A stretch of DNA of 37,967 nt from Planctomycetota bacterium (GTDB lineage Bacteria; Planctomycetota; UBA1135; GCA-002686595): NCBI GenBank assembly GCA_029259655.1, contig JAJDET010000175.1:1-37967 (forward strand), written 5' to 3'. The notes below the pieces were generated by a model. The model did no database searches and was not told the origin of the DNA. It worked only from the letters and a program-made list of their open reading frames with translations. The translations under genes were made by a program, and so were the position numbers. Positions 1 through 9,818 of this stretch are shown here, one piece after another. Position 1 is the first letter of the stretch; every line of letters starts with the position of its first letter.

Positions 1-1755
1 AGCGACGTCTACTCGCTCGGAGTCGTCCTGTTCGAGCTCCTGGCGGGCGACCTTCCTTATCAAGTCAGGGACGCCGCTCCGCTGGACGCCGCTCGCCGAA
101 TCCGCGACGACGCTCCGCGGTGGCCCGCATCGGCCGAGGCCTCGGTGGACGGTGATCTGCGCACCGTGGTCCAGAAGGCCCTCGAGAAGGAGATCTCGCG
201 TCGCTACGCAGAGGTCCGCGAGCTCGTGGACGACGTCGAGCGCTACCTCGCCGGGCAACCCGTCCAGGCACGACCGCCGAGCACCGCGTACCAGCTCGGG
301 CGGATGGTCGCGCGGAACAAGCTCTCCACCGCATTCGTGGCGACGGTCATTCTCGGCCTCCTCGCGTTCGGGATCTACGCGACCTCGCAGGCGGCGAGAT
401 TCCGCGAACAGCATCAGCTCGCCGTGGCCGCAGGACGTCGGGAGAACGCCGCCAAGCTGGAAGAGACGCGGGCGCGCCTTCAGGCCGAAGAGCAGAAGCG
501 GATGGCCGAGAGCGAAGCGGAGCGGGCGAACCTCCAGGCGCACAAGTCGGACGCCGTGCGGGACTTCGTTCAGGACATCTTCGCGTCACTCCATCCGCAC
601 AACGCCATCGACCGTGACATGACGGTGCGAGAGATGCTGGACCGGGCCAAGCATCGGCTCGATCACGGGCTCACCGATGATGCCGAGGTGCGGGCGGTCC
701 TGCACTCGATCATCGGGAAGGCGTACGAGAACGTCGGCGAATACGACGAAGCGCGAGCGCAGATCGCGCGAGCGCTCGACCTGCGAAGGGAGTACTTCGG
801 GTCGAGCCATCCGGATGTCGCGGACAGCCTCCACGAGCTCGGATCCATCCTCCACTCCACGGGCCGGCCGGATCTCGCGGAGCCGCTCTATCGGGACGCT
901 CTGGAGATGTCCCGTGAGTTCTTCTCCGACGACTCCGAACCCGTCGCCACGACACTGGGTGATCTCGCCGCGCTCCTCGGCGATCGAGGCGACTACGACG
1001 CGGCCCTGGAGATCCTCGACTACCTGTGGCCGCTCGTGTCCGAGACCTATCCCGAGGGCCACGAGTACGTGACGCATGTGCGGGGACTGCTAGGCAGCAC
1101 GCTTCTCGATCTCGGTCGGACCGACGCGGCGCAGCCGCTCCTCGAGCAGACCCTCCGGGAGCGAATCGAGCTGCACGGGGATCTGAACCTCACCGTCGCG
1201 AGCACGCGCAACGCGCTCGGCGTTCTGCACCGCGAGCGTGGCGATCTGTCCGAGGCGGAAGAAGTGTTCCGGGAAGCGCTTCGAACCCGCCGCGCGATCC
1301 TCGGCCATCACAAGGACGTCGCGAACTCCCTGAACAACCTCGCGGTCGTCTTGCAGGAGCAGCATCGCTGCCTGGAAGCGGTCGAGCTCGCGCGTGAAGC
1401 CCTCGACATCCACTACGCGATCTTCGGAGAGCTCCACGGAGAAGTCGCGCGGGGTCTCATGAACCTCGGTCACATGCTCTCCTGCGCGGGCGAGCTGGAG
1501 GAGGCTGGACACTTCCTGCGCGAGGGTCTCGCCACGATGCGTCTGGTCTGGGGGTCCGAGCACGAGGGCAGCGCCACGGCCCAGTACAACCTCGGTGCCT
1601 GGCAGTTCCAGACCGGCGACCTCGTCGCGGCCGAGGAGAATCTCGCCGAGGCCGTCGCCACGATCGAGCGCGTCTTCCCCGCGGGACACAGGCGAATCGG
1701 AATCTCGCGGCGACTGCTGGAGCAGGTCCGAGAAGCGTCCGCGCGACGGCGATAG
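1..1755 (+). CDS. Ser/Thr protein kinase with C-terminal TPR domain (5'-truncated)
   Basis: The reading frame is open from base 1, so only the last 584 residues are present. The fragment opens with SDVYSLGVVLFELLAG, which is kinase subdomain IX, and continues through the kinase C-lobe to about residue 90. The ATP-binding loop and the HRD and DFG motifs lie outside the window. A hydrophobic span at about residues 108-130 (LSTAFVATVILGLLAFGIYA) is a single membrane anchor. A charged, probably coiled-coil stretch follows, then a long run of tetratricopeptide repeats to the C-terminus (for example LHELGSIL, ALGVLHRERGDLSEAEEVFREAL, SLNNLAVVLQEQ). This is the usual layout of planctomycete and acidobacterial membrane kinases: kinase inside, TPR protein-binding domain beyond the membrane. 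Substrate and ligand cannot be read from the sequence. It ends 235 bases before actA, with no sign of shared transcription. Confidence 0.9.
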   Translation, partial: SDVYSLGVVLFELLAGDLPYQVRDAAPLDAARRIRDDAPRWPASAEASVDGDLRTVVQKALEKEISRRYAEVRELVDDVERYLAGQPVQARPPSTAYQLGRMVARNKLSTAFVATVILGLLAFGIYATSQAARFREQHQLAVAAGRRENAAKLEETRARLQAEEQKRMAESEAERANLQAHKSDAVRDFVQDIFASLHPHNAIDRDMTVREMLDRAKHRLDHGLTDDAEVRAVLHSIIGKAYENVGEYDEARAQIARALDLRREYFGSSHPDVADSLHELGSILHSTGRPDLAEPLYRDALEMSREFFSDDSEPVATTLGDLAALLGDRGDYDAALEILDYLWPLVSETYPEGHEYVTHVRGLLGSTLLDLGRTDAAQPLLEQTLRERIELHGDLNLTVASTRNALGVLHRERGDLSEAEEVFREALRTRRAILGHHKDVANSLNNLAVVLQEQHRCLEAVELAREALDIHYAIFGELHGEVARGLMNLGHMLSCAGELEEAGHFLREGLATMRLVWGSEHEGSATAQYNLGAWQFQTGDLVAAEENLAEAVATIERVFPAGHRRIGISRRLLEQVREASARRR

Positions 1756-1990
1756 CCGGTACGGGTCAGGGACGGCGATCCACGCGAGACCGCGGCGGAA
1801 CATCGTAGCAGCCGCTCGCGCAGACGCCGTGGAAACACCTCCCGATCGTCGGACCCGAGATCCGCCGTTCCCCGGTGGACAGTCGGCGCATTCGCACTAG
1901 CATGCGCGCTGCCGGTGACCTAGGGGACCGGCAACGAGGCACACGCGCGCCACGCCCTGGGGTCGCCGCCTCTAGAGAACTCGCGACTCC
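1756..1990 (+). promoter_or_regulatory. Intergenic leader with candidate promoter of the act-cox operon
   Basis: No gene is seen in this 235-base gap. A plausible sigma70-type promoter is TGGACA (1876-1881), a 16-nt spacer, then TAGCAT (1898-1903). Downstream lies a perfect 6-bp inverted repeat, GCCGGT (1911-1916) and ACCGGC (1927-1932), with a 10-nt loop, so it would sit in the 5' leader of actA about 60 nt before the start codon. No strong Shine-Dalgarno sequence precedes the actA ATG. Promoter and hairpin are inferred by pattern only. Confidence 0.35.
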
Positions 1991-2716
1991 ATGGCCCAGA
2001 TCTTCCACCCCAGCGCGAACCTGGTCGCGAAGGCGACCATCTTCGGTGCGGCGTTCATCGCCGCGGGCGCGCTCTGGATCGGGGATCGCGTCCATCGCTC
2101 GCCGTACATCACGCAGGCCCAGGTCGCGCGCGAGCAGCCGGTGCCGTTCAGCCACAAGCACCACGTCAAGGGGATCGGGCTGGACTGCCGGTACTGCCAC
2201 GGGAGCGTGGAGGAAGGCGCGTTCGCCGGCATCCCGCCGACGAAGACCTGCATGACGTGCCACAGCCAGCTCTTCACGGACGCGCCGATGCTCGAACCCG
2301 TCCGCGAGAGCTGGAGGACCAACAAGTCCGTGGAGTGGGTGCGCGTGCACGACCTGCCCGATTTCGCGTACTTCAATCACTCGATCCACGTCGCGCAGGG
2401 TGTCGGTTGCTCGACGTGCCACGGCGCGGTCGACGAGATGCCGCTCGTCTGGCGCGAGCACTCGCTCAACATGGATTGGTGCCTCGCGTGCCACCGTGAG
2501 CCCGAGCGCTTCATTCGTCCGCGCGAGAGCATCTTCGACATGGACTGGGAGACCCCGATCGCGTGGAGCGCGCTCGACGGCGACACGCGCTCCATCCTCC
2601 AGGCCGCGGGTGTCGAGAGCGATCCGGTCTTGCAGGCCGACCTCGGTCCCGCGCTCGTCGAGGCCTACGGTATCGTCACCGCCCAGCTCGAAAACTGCAG
2701 CATGTGCCACCGATGA
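1991..2716 (+). CDS. actA: Alternative complex III subunit ActA, pentaheme cytochrome c
   Basis: A 241-residue membrane-anchored multiheme cytochrome. The N-terminus MAQIFHPSANLVAKATIFG is typical of ActA and is followed by one membrane anchor at about residues 14-32. Five CxxCH heme c sites are visible: C66-H70, C87-H91, C140-H144, C164-H168 and C236-H240, the last ending the protein. ActA is the periplasmic electron-transfer subunit of alternative complex III, a quinol oxidising complex unrelated to bc1, and relays electrons towards ActE or directly to a terminal oxidase. The family context (followed at once by ActB, C, D, E and F) makes the call secure. Its stop overlaps the actB start by 4 nt (ATGA), which points to translational coupling. 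Confidence 0.96.
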   Translation: MAQIFHPSANLVAKATIFGAAFIAAGALWIGDRVHRSPYITQAQVAREQPVPFSHKHHVKGIGLDCRYCHGSVEEGAFAGIPPTKTCMTCHSQLFTDAPMLEPVRESWRTNKSVEWVRVHDLPDFAYFNHSIHVAQGVGCSTCHGAVDEMPLVWREHSLNMDWCLACHREPERFIRPRESIFDMDWETPIAWSALDGDTRSILQAAGVESDPVLQADLGPALVEAYGIVTAQLENCSMCHR

Positions 2717-5700
2717 GCGCACTCGACCTCGACCTCATCCGCGCCAAGCTCTCGGAACAGAAGGGCCGCGCGTTCTGGCGCAGCCTCGAGGAGCTCGCGG
2801 ACTCTCCGGAGCTCACGGCGAAGCTCGCCGAGGAGTTTCCGTCGCAGGAGGCGCTCTGGCGCGATCCGCTGCAGCGACGCTCGTTCCTGCAGCTCATGGG
2901 CGCGTCGATCTCGCTCGCCGGTCTCGGCGCGTGCACACGCCAGCCCGAGGAGAAGATCCTCCCGTGGGCCGCATCGCCGGAGGCGACGATCCCCGGCAAG
3001 GCGCGCTTCTTCGCGACGGCGTTCCCGCTCGGGAGCTCCGGCCAGGGCCTGCTCGTCGAGAGCCACATGGGCCGTCCGACCAAGGTCGAGGGCAACCCGC
3101 TGCACCCGTCGAGCGGTGGCGCCACGGGCGTGCTCGCCCAGGCGCAGACGCTCGGGCTCTACGACCCGGAGCGATCGCAGACGGTGAAGGAGAACGGGCG
3201 CATCGGCACCTGGGCCGACTTCCTCCAGGCGGTCTCCGGTCCGCTCGAGGTGCAGCGCGGCATCGGCGGCGCCGGATTGCGCATCCTCTCGCGCACGGTG
3301 AGCTCGCCGACGCTCGCGGGGCAGATGCGCGGGCTCCTGACCGAGCTCCCCGACGCCCGGTGGCACCAGTACGAGCCGGTGAACCGCGACGGCGAACGCG
3401 CGGGCGCGATCGCTGCCTTCGGGCGCGACGTCGCGTGCCGGCACGACTTCTCGAAAGCGGACGTCGTGCTGTCGCTCGACGCGGACTTCCTGGTGCGCGG
3501 CCCCGGCGCGGTGGCCGACGCGCGCGGCTGGGCCGCGACCCGCGGCGCGAGATCCGGCGCGACGCGCATGAGCCGGCTCTATGCCGTCGAGGCGACGCCG
3601 ACGGTCACCGGAAGCGCCGCCGATCATCGGCTCGCCGTCCGGCACAGCGAGGTCCATGCCGTGGCGGTGGCGTTCGCACGGGCCCTCCAGCTCGGCGCCG
3701 TCGCGGGCGCGGTTCCCGGGAGCTTCGCCCACTGGAAGTGGGTGCGCACGGTCGCCGAGGACCTGCAAGCACACGCCGGGCGGAGCCTGGTCGTGGCCGG
3801 GCCGGAGCAGCCGGCCGCCGTGCACGCGGTCGCGCACGCGATGAACCGCGCGCTCGGGAACGTGGGACTGACGGTCGTCTACACGGAGCCGATCGAACCG
3901 GCGCCCATCGACCAGACGAGGTCCCTGCGCGAGCTCGTGGGTGACATGCGCGCGGGTCGCGTCGAGATCCTGGTCGTCCTGTCGGGCAATCCGGTCTACG
4001 ACTCGCCGGCGGACCTGGGCTTCCGCGAAGCCTTCGAGGGCGTGCCGCTGCGCGTGCACCTCGGCCAGCACGAGGACGAGACCTCGGCGCTCTCCCAGTG
4101 GCACGTGCCCGAAGCGCACTTCCTCGAGCGGTGGAGCGACGTCCGCGGACACGACGGGACCGCGACGGTCGTCCAGCCGCTGATCGCACCGCTCTACGCC
4201 GCGAAGAGCGACCACGAGCTCGTCGCGGCGCTCGCGGGGAATGCCGCGGCGACGGGCTACGACCTGGTGCGCGAGCACTGGCGCGCCGAGCACGGCGAGA
4301 GCGACGACTTCGAGGCGTTCTGGGCGCGCGCGCTGCACGACGGGGTCGTGCCTGGCACGGTGCTCCCGCCGCTCGCGGTCGCGCTCGAGGCGAACATCGA
4401 CGCGACGGTGAAGTCGGGCGACGAGTCGGGTTTCGAGCTCGCGCTGCGCCCCGACGCCCACGTCCACGACGGGCGGTTCGCGAACAACGGGTGGCTGCAG
4501 GAATTGCCGAAGCCGGCGACGCGGCTCACCTGGGACAACGCGGCGCTGGTCTCGCCGCGCACGGCGCAGGAGCGGGGACTCGCCGACGGCGACGTCGTCG
4601 AGCTCCGCGCGGGTGAGCGGAGCCTGCGCGCACCGGTCTGGATCGTGCCGGGACACGCGGAGCGCGCGATCACGCTGCATCTCGGGTACGGGCGGACGCG
4701 GGGGGGGAAGCTGGCGCGGGGAGCGGGGGTGGACGCGTACCGGTTGCAGTCGAGTGACGCTCGGTTCGCCGTGCGGGGAGTCGCGCTCGAGAGGACCGGA
4801 GAGCAGAGAGAGCTCGCCTGCACGCAGGACCATCACGGGATGGAAGCGGGGCTCACGGGGGAGGCGATTCAGAAGCGGCTGCCGGACATCCTGCGGGTGG
4901 AGACGTTCGATCGGTTCGTCGCCGGGCACGGACACGGGCACGGACACGGACACGGGCACGAACGGAAGACGCTGCTGAGTGGTGAGGAGCACCAGTGGGA
5001 CGGGCACGCGTGGGGGATGGTGATCGACCTCACGGCCTGCATCGGGTGCAACGCCTGCACGATCGCCTGTCAGGCGGAGAACAACATCCCTGTCGTGGGA
5101 CGGAAAGAGGTGGCGCGCGGCCGCGAGATGCACTGGATCCGCGTCGATCGCTACTTCTCGGGCAAGCCCGAGAGCCCCGAGACGCACCACCAGCCCGTGC
5201 CGTGCATGCACTGCGAGGAGGCTCCTTGCGAGATCGTGTGCCCGGTCGGCGCCACCGTACACGGGAAGGAAGGGCTCAACGAGATGGTCTACAACCGTTG
5301 CGTCGGGACCCGCTACTGCTCGAACAACTGCCCGTACAAGGTGCGGCGTTTCAACTTCTTCCAGTACGCCGACTACGACACGGAGAGCCTCGCGCTCCTC
5401 AGCAACCCGGACGTGACGGTGCGCTACCGCGGCGTCATGGAGAAGTGCACGTACTGCGTGCAGCGGATCAACGAAGCGCGCATCGAGGCCAAGAAGGACG
5501 GGCGTCCGATCGCGGACGGCGAGGTCGTGACGGCTTGCCAGCAGGTGTGCCCGACCAAGGCCATCGCGTTCGGTGACGTGAACGACGCGGCGAGCGAGGT
5601 CTCGAAGCTCCGGAGCGAGCCGCACGAGTACGGCATGCTCGACCACGAGCTCAACACCAAGCCGCGCACGACCTACCTCTCGAAAGTGGTCAACCCGAAC

Positions 5701-5751
5701 CCCGCGCTCGAGCGGCTCGGCGGCGGAAAGGACGGGGAGGAGCGGCATTGA
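2713..5751 (+). CDS. actB: Alternative complex III subunit ActB, molybdopterin-like/iron-sulfur fusion protein
   Basis: A 1012-residue fusion of a molybdopterin-oxidoreductase-like half and a ferredoxin-like half. The start was placed at the ATG overlapping the actA stop, giving [17 protein letters not shown] twin-arginine-like motif (R55-R56 S F L Q L M G) is followed by a hydrophobic stretch ending LAGLGAC, so export as a Tat-type, possibly lipid-anchored, protein is likely. In studied ActB proteins the first half binds no molybdenum cofactor. The C-terminal half shows four cysteine groups: C776/C779/C782/C786, C831/C834/C839/C843, C863/C869/C873 and C912/C915/C942/C946, matching the three [4Fe-4S] plus one [3Fe-4S] clusters described for the family. 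An unusual six-unit Gly-His run (residues 738-749) links the two halves. The G-rich stretch near 4690-4740 stays in frame. Confidence 0.96.
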   Translation: MSALDLDLIRAKLSEQKGRAFWRSLEELADSPELTAKLAEEFPSQEALWRDPLQRRSFLQLMGASISLAGLGACTRQPEEKILPWAASPEATIPGKARFFATAFPLGSSGQGLLVESHMGRPTKVEGNPLHPSSGGATGVLAQAQTLGLYDPERSQTVKENGRIGTWADFLQAVSGPLEVQRGIGGAGLRILSRTVSSPTLAGQMRGLLTELPDARWHQYEPVNRDGERAGAIAAFGRDVACRHDFSKADVVLSLDADFLVRGPGAVADARGWAATRGARSGATRMSRLYAVEATPTVTGSAADHRLAVRHSEVHAVAVAFARALQLGAVAGAVPGSFAHWKWVRTVAEDLQAHAGRSLVVAGPEQPAAVHAVAHAMNRALGNVGLTVVYTEPIEPAPIDQTRSLRELVGDMRAGRVEILVVLSGNPVYDSPADLGFREAFEGVPLRVHLGQHEDETSALSQWHVPEAHFLERWSDVRGHDGTATVVQPLIAPLYAAKSDHELVAALAGNAAATGYDLVREHWRAEHGESDDFEAFWARALHDGVVPGTVLPPLAVALEANIDATVKSGDESGFELALRPDAHVHDGRFANNGWLQELPKPATRLTWDNAALVSPRTAQERGLADGDVVELRAGERSLRAPVWIVPGHAERAITLHLGYGRTRGGKLARGAGVDAYRLQSSDARFAVRGVALERTGEQRELACTQDHHGMEAGLTGEAIQKRLPDILRVETFDRFVAGHGHGHGHGHGHERKTLLSGEEHQWDGHAWGMVIDLTACIGCNACTIACQAENNIPVVGRKEVARGREMHWIRVDRYFSGKPESPETHHQPVPCMHCEEAPCEIVCPVGATVHGKEGLNEMVYNRCVGTRYCSNNCPYKVRRFNFFQYADYDTESLALLSNPDVTVRYRGVMEKCTYCVQRINEARIEAKKDGRPIADGEVVTACQQVCPTKAIAFGDVNDAASEVSKLRSEPHEYGMLDHELNTKPRTTYLSKVVNPNPALERLGGGKDGEERH
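4924..4959 (+). repeat. Gly-His dipeptide repeat inside actB
   Basis: Six consecutive GGN-CAC codon pairs encode [12 protein letters not shown] at ActB residues 738-749, between the molybdopterin-like half and the iron-sulfur half. At DNA level it is a 6-nt tandem repeat with third-base variation in the Gly codons. It is a possible metal-binding or flexible linker; slippage could change its length by whole codon pairs without breaking the frame. Confidence 0.9.
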
Positions 5752-7139
5752 GCCAGGCGACGACGCCTCCCCCGCCCGACGAGACCCGCACGGCCGCGAT
5801 CATCCGGCCGGGTCACTCGCTGTCGTCGGTCACGGACAAGATCTCCAAGATCGTCCTGCAGCGCCACACGCCGCGCGGGTGGTTCATCGGACTCGGGATC
5901 TCCTTCGCGCTGGTGATGCTGCTCCTGTGGTCGCTCACGGTGCTCCTGGTGAAGGGCACCGGGATCTGGGGGCTCAACATTCCGGTCGGCTGGGGCTTCG
6001 CGATCATCAACTTCGTGTGGTGGATCGGGATCGGCCACGCGGGAACGCTGATCTCGGCCATCCTGCTGCTCGTCAAGCAGGACTGGCGCACGTCGATCAA
6101 CCGCTTCGCGGAGGCGATGACGCTCTTCGCCGTGGCGTGTGCGGGGATCTTCCCGCTGATCCACGTCGGGCGGCCGTGGCTCGCCTACTGGCTGCTCCCC
6201 TACCCGAACACGATGGACATGTGGCCGCAGTTCCGCAGTCCACTCCTGTGGGACGTGTTCGCGGTCTCGACCTACGCCTCGGTGTCGCTGCTCTTCTGGT
6301 ACGTCGGGCTGATCCCCGACCTCGCGACGCTGCGCGATCGCGCGAAGAGTCGGCCGTGGAAGATCGCCTACGGCGTGCTCGCGCTCGGCTGGCGCGGCGC
6401 GGCCCGGCACTGGGACCGCTACGAGACGGCCTACCTCCTGCTCGCCGGCCTCGCGACGCCGCTCGTCGTGTCGGTGCACACCGTCGTGAGCCTCGACTTC
6501 GCGGTCGGCCAGGTCCCGGGCTGGCACGCGACGGTCTTCCCGCCCTACTTCGTCGCGGGCGCCGTGTTCAGCGGCTTCGCGATGGTGGTGACGCTCGCGA
6601 TCCCGCTGCGCAAGGTCTACGGGCTCGAGGACTTCATCACCATGCGCCACCTGGAGAACATGGCGAAGGTGATGCTCGCGACGGGACTGATCGTCGCCTA
6701 CGGCTACGCGATCGAGATCTTCACGGCGTGGTACGGCGGCAGCGAGTACGAGATGTTCATGGTCCAGAACCGGATGAAGGGGCCCTACGCGACCTTCTTC
6801 TGGGCCTTGATCCTGTGCAACGTCGCGATCCCCCAGCTCCTCTGGAGCCGCAAGATCCGCAACAGCCTGCTCGCTCTCTTCTTGATCTCGATCGTCGTCA
6901 ACGTCGGGATGTGGCTCGAGCGCTTCGTGATCGTCGTCACGAGCCTCTCGCGCGACTTCCTGCCGTCGTCCTGGGACACCTACGAGCCGACGTTCTGGGA
7001 CTGGTCGACCTACATCGGGACGATCGGACTGTTCCTCGCGCTCCTGTTCCTGTTCATCCGCTTCCTGCCGATGATCTCGATCGCGGAGATGCGGATGCTC
7101 GTTCCGGCAGAAGAGGAACCGGAAGAGGAGGAGAAGTAG
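5748..7139 (+). CDS. actC: Alternative complex III subunit ActC, NrfD-like quinol-binding membrane protein
   Basis: A 463-residue polytopic membrane protein of the NrfD/PsrC family, with about ten hydrophobic spans between residues 45 and 450. In alternative complex III, ActC pairs with the iron-sulfur half of ActB and forms a quinol site near the periplasmic face. The start is a TTG overlapping the actB stop (TTGA), backed by a strong GGGGAGGAG ribosome site at 5734-5742. The short N-terminal tail is soluble and proline-rich; the C-terminus is a very acidic tail ([11 protein letters not shown]). Length and hydrophobic pattern fit the family. Confidence 0.95.
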   Translation: MSQATTPPPPDETRTAAIIRPGHSLSSVTDKISKIVLQRHTPRGWFIGLGISFALVMLLLWSLTVLLVKGTGIWGLNIPVGWGFAIINFVWWIGIGHAGTLISAILLLVKQDWRTSINRFAEAMTLFAVACAGIFPLIHVGRPWLAYWLLPYPNTMDMWPQFRSPLLWDVFAVSTYASVSLLFWYVGLIPDLATLRDRAKSRPWKIAYGVLALGWRGAARHWDRYETAYLLLAGLATPLVVSVHTVVSLDFAVGQVPGWHATVFPPYFVAGAVFSGFAMVVTLAIPLRKVYGLEDFITMRHLENMAKVMLATGLIVAYGYAIEIFTAWYGGSEYEMFMVQNRMKGPYATFFWALILCNVAIPQLLWSRKIRNSLLALFLISIVVNVGMWLERFVIVVTSLSRDFLPSSWDTYEPTFWDWSTYIGTIGLFLALLFLFIRFLPMISIAEMRMLVPAEEEPEEEEK

Positions 7140-7685
7140 GTGGGCGTCCCGGTCGATCGGCCTCCGGTGTTCGGCGTGCTGGCGGAGTTCTCCGGCAAGG
7201 ACGAGCTCATCGATGCGATCGGGCACTCCAAGGACCACGGCTACCGGCACATGGAGGCCTACACGCCGCTCCCGCTGCACGACGTGGTGCAGGCGATCGG
7301 GCACAAGAACCGGCTGCCCTTGATCGTCCTGTGCGGCGGGATCCTGGGTGCGACGGTCGGGTTCGCGATGCAGTACTACCTGTCGGTCGAGGCGTACCCG
7401 CTCAACGTCGGCGGTCGGCCGTTCAACTCCTGGCCGTCGTTCATCATCATCACGTTCGAGATGACGATCCTGTTCGCCGCGTTCTCCGCGGTACTCGGGA
7501 TGCTCGCGCTCAACGGCCTGCCGCGACCCTACCACCCCGTCTTCCACGTCGACGGCTTCGAGCAGGCGAGCCGCAACCGGTTCTTCCTCCTGCTCCTGTC
7601 GCGGGACCCGGTCTTCGACCTGGAGCGGGCAACGGAGATCCTCGAGAGCCGCGAACCGCTGTCCATGCACGAGGTGCCGTTCTGA
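7140..7685 (+). CDS. actD: Alternative complex III subunit ActD (DUF3341 family)
   Basis: A 181-residue protein with an N-terminal soluble alpha/beta part (residues 1-55, beginning VFGVLAEFSGKDELIDAI) and two membrane spans at about 58-80 and 97-123, then a C-terminal soluble tail. This is the DUF3341 architecture of ActD, a cofactor-free subunit on the cytoplasmic side of alternative complex III. The GTG start directly follows the actC stop and has AGGAGG at 7126-7131, 8 nt upstream. Its stop overlaps the actE start by one base (TGATG). Confidence 0.93.
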   Translation: MGVPVDRPPVFGVLAEFSGKDELIDAIGHSKDHGYRHMEAYTPLPLHDVVQAIGHKNRLPLIVLCGGILGATVGFAMQYYLSVEAYPLNVGGRPFNSWPSFIIITFEMTILFAAFSAVLGMLALNGLPRPYHPVFHVDGFEQASRNRFFLLLLSRDPVFDLERATEILESREPLSMHEVPF

Positions 7686-8251
7686 TGCGGGCCTTCCTCC
7701 TCTTCCTGCTCTTGTGCGTGGCGCCCGCGTGCCGCCAGGACATGCACGACCAGCCGAAGGTCGAGCCGTTCGAGGCGAGCGACTTCTTCGCGGACGGGCG
7801 CTCCGCGCGGCCGCAGGTCGAGGGGACCATCGCGCGCGGCGAGCTCTCGCTCGACGAGCACCTCGCCGCCGGACGCGTCGACGGCGAGCTCGCGACGACC
7901 TTCCCCTTCGAGGTGACGGCCGAGGTCATGGAGCGCGGGCGTGGGCGCTACGCGATCTTCTGCGCGCCGTGCCACGGATCCGTCGGACACGGCGACGGAA
8001 TGATCGTCCAGCGCGGGTTGCGCGCACCGACGTCGTTTCACAGCGAGCGACTGCGCGAGTCCCCGCCGGGGTATTTCTTCGACGTGATCACCAACGGCTT
8101 CGGCGCCATGTTCGACTACGCCGACCGGATCACCCCGCGGGACCGCTGGGCTATCGTCTCGTTCGTGCGCGCGCTCCAGCTCAGCCAGAACGCGGAGCTC
8201 GCCGATGCCGCACCCGAGGCCCGGCGAGTCCTGGAGGAAGAGGGCTCGTGA
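7685..8251 (+). CDS. actE: Alternative complex III subunit ActE, monoheme cytochrome c lipoprotein
   Basis: A 188-residue lipoprotein. A short hydrophobic signal ends in the lipobox VAPAC, with the predicted lipidated cysteine at residue 16. One heme c site, C93-A-P-C96-H97, is followed by a methionine (M142, in GAMFDYADRI) placed to act as axial ligand, and the fold has the length of a class I cytochrome c. In alternative complex III this subunit docks beside ActA and can pass electrons to the oxidase. It overlaps its neighbours: one base with actD and four bases (GTGA) with actF. Confidence 0.94.
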   Translation: MRAFLLFLLLCVAPACRQDMHDQPKVEPFEASDFFADGRSARPQVEGTIARGELSLDEHLAAGRVDGELATTFPFEVTAEVMERGRGRYAIFCAPCHGSVGHGDGMIVQRGLRAPTSFHSERLRESPPGYFFDVITNGFGAMFDYADRITPRDRWAIVSFVRALQLSQNAELADAAPEARRVLEEEGS

Positions 8252-9420
8252 GCGAGATCGACGCCCGCCTGTCGAAGATCCAGGGCCGCGCACTGCGGAT
8301 CGGCTCCGTGGCATTCGTGCTCCTGATCATCTCGGGGATGGCCGGGCCCCAGCGCGCCATGCAGTCGTGGCTCCTCGGGTTCCTCGGCATGTGCGCGATC
8401 GGGCTCGGCAGTCTCGGGCTGCTCTGCCTGCACAACCTGACCGGCGGCGGTTGGGGACACGCGATTCGACGCGTGCTCGAGGCGGCGACGAAGACGCTCC
8501 CGATCCTCGCCGTCTTCGCGCTCCCGCTGCTCCTCTGGCCGCAGGGACTCTACGAGTGGGCGCATCCCGAGGTCGTCGCGGCGGACCCGATCCTCCAGCA
8601 CAAGGCGCCCTACCTGAACACGGGCTTCTTCCGCATCCGGACCGTCGTGTACTTCGCGATCTGGATCGGAATGGCGGCGCTCTTGCGGAGCATGGGCTCG
8701 GTCTTCGAACGCGCACCCAGCGATGCGAACGGGCGGCGGTTGCGCACGATCAGCGGACCGGGCCTCGCCGTCTTCGGGCTCACGCTCACGTTCGCCTCGT
8801 TCGACTGGGGGATGTCCCTGGAGCCGCACTGGTTCTCGACGATGTACGGAGTGATCTTCATCGTCGGCTCCGTGCTCTCGACCTTGTGCTTCTCGATCCT
8901 CGTCGCGAGCTGGCTCGCGCGGTGCGAGCCGGTGAGCCGGTACTTTCAACCCGGACAGTTCCACGACCTCGGGAACCTCCTGCTCGCGTTCGTGATGCTG
9001 TGGGCCTATGTCGGCTTCTCGCAGTACCTGATCATCTGGTCGGCGAACCTCTCCGAAGAGGCGCCCTGGTACATCCACCGCCTGGGCCACGGCTGGCAAG
9101 GGCTCGCCCTCTTCCTGCTCCTGTTCCACTTCGCCGTGCCGTTCCTGCTGCTCCTGTCGCGCAAGACGAAGCGGCGACACGCGGTCCTCGCCGGCGTCGC
9201 GAGCGTGCTGCTCGTCCTGCGCTTCGCCGACCTCACGTGGCTCGTCGTGCCCGCGTTCGAGCGCACGAACCCGATCCTCGGCCTGATTCTCGACGTGCTC
9301 GCGATCGCCGCCGCCGGCGGCCTGTGGCTCGGCGCATTCCTGTCCGCGCTCCGTTCCGGTCCCCTTCACAGCGTCGCCCCACCCGGCCCCGCCGAGGCAC
9401 AGCCGGCCTCCCAGACATGA
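8248..9420 (+). CDS. actF: Alternative complex III subunit ActF, polytopic membrane protein
   Basis: A 390-residue integral membrane protein with about ten hydrophobic spans, beginning MSEIDARLSKIQGRALRIG. It resembles ActC in overall pattern, as known for the ActC/ActF pair, and has the conserved-looking segment FASFDWGMSLEPHWFSTMYG near residues 188-207. It has been proposed to take part in proton translocation, but that is family knowledge and not visible here. The GTG start overlaps the actE stop, with GGAGG at 8233-8237. The next gene starts inside its stop codon (ATGA). Confidence 0.94.
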   Translation: MSEIDARLSKIQGRALRIGSVAFVLLIISGMAGPQRAMQSWLLGFLGMCAIGLGSLGLLCLHNLTGGGWGHAIRRVLEAATKTLPILAVFALPLLLWPQGLYEWAHPEVVAADPILQHKAPYLNTGFFRIRTVVYFAIWIGMAALLRSMGSVFERAPSDANGRRLRTISGPGLAVFGLTLTFASFDWGMSLEPHWFSTMYGVIFIVGSVLSTLCFSILVASWLARCEPVSRYFQPGQFHDLGNLLLAFVMLWAYVGFSQYLIIWSANLSEEAPWYIHRLGHGWQGLALFLLLFHFAVPFLLLLSRKTKRRHAVLAGVASVLLVLRFADLTWLVVPAFERTNPILGLILDVLAIAAAGGLWLGAFLSALRSGPLHSVAPPGPAEAQPASQT

Positions 9421-9818
9421 GCGAGCGAACCGAAACCCCCGAGGAGAGCCGCAACGCCGGCTACGAGCTTCGCGACGCGAAGGTCGCTCCGCTCGTGCTC
9501 TGCGCCGTCGCGTTGTTCGTCCTGCTGGGCGGTTCCATGCTCGGAGCGCGCGCGTTCTTCCGGGGGCTGGATTCCGGTCGCGATGGGTCGCATCCGCACC
9601 CGATGGCCGCGGCGCGCCAGTTCCCTCCCGAGCCGTCCCTGCAGGTCCGGCCCGCCGACGAGCTGGCCGAACACAGGAGGCGCGGGCGCGAGCTGCTCGA
9701 GACCCACGCCTGGCTCGACCGCGAACACGGGGTCGTCCGCATCCCGATCGAACGCGCCATGCGGCTCGTCGTCGAGCGCGGCCTCCCCCACCGCGACGAG
9801 AAGGGAGCCGGCCGATGA
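9417..9818 (+). CDS. Small single-span membrane protein of the act-cox operon
   Basis: A 133-residue protein with a cytoplasmic N-terminus (MSERTETPEESRNAGYELRD), one membrane span at about residues 20-42 (VAPLVLCAVALFVLLGGSML), and a periplasmic tail. The tail carries a proline-rich stretch (FPPEPSLQVRP) and ends with a segment (YxW-like HAWLDREHGVVRIPIERAMRLVVERGLP) that I associate with small proteins beside actF or cox genes in other bacteria. It may correspond to the extra small subunit called ActG in some complexes or to an oxidase assembly factor; the sequence does not decide. It overlaps actF and the SCO gene by 4 nt each, so co-expression is certain to be tight. Confidence 0.8.
   Translation: MSERTETPEESRNAGYELRDAKVAPLVLCAVALFVLLGGSMLGARAFFRGLDSGRDGSHPHPMAAARQFPPEPSLQVRPADELAEHRRRGRELLETHAWLDREHGVVRIPIERAMRLVVERGLPHRDEKGAGR

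Noticed and set aside
4700..4707. A G8 run in actB as a possible frameshift or phase-variable site
   Set aside because: The actB frame is intact on both sides and the cysteine groups downstream are in frame, so nothing indicates a shift in this sequence.
4924..4959. Tandem repeat resembling a short CRISPR-like or minisatellite array
   Set aside because: It is an in-frame Gly-His codon repeat without spacers.
2665..5748. A ~1000-codon open frame on the minus strand antisense to actB
   Set aside because: It has no recognisable domain, is full of Arg, Glu and Val typical of high-GC antisense frames, and lies opposite an unmistakable ActB. The same holds for the long minus-strand frames at 5673-7670 and 11526-13835.
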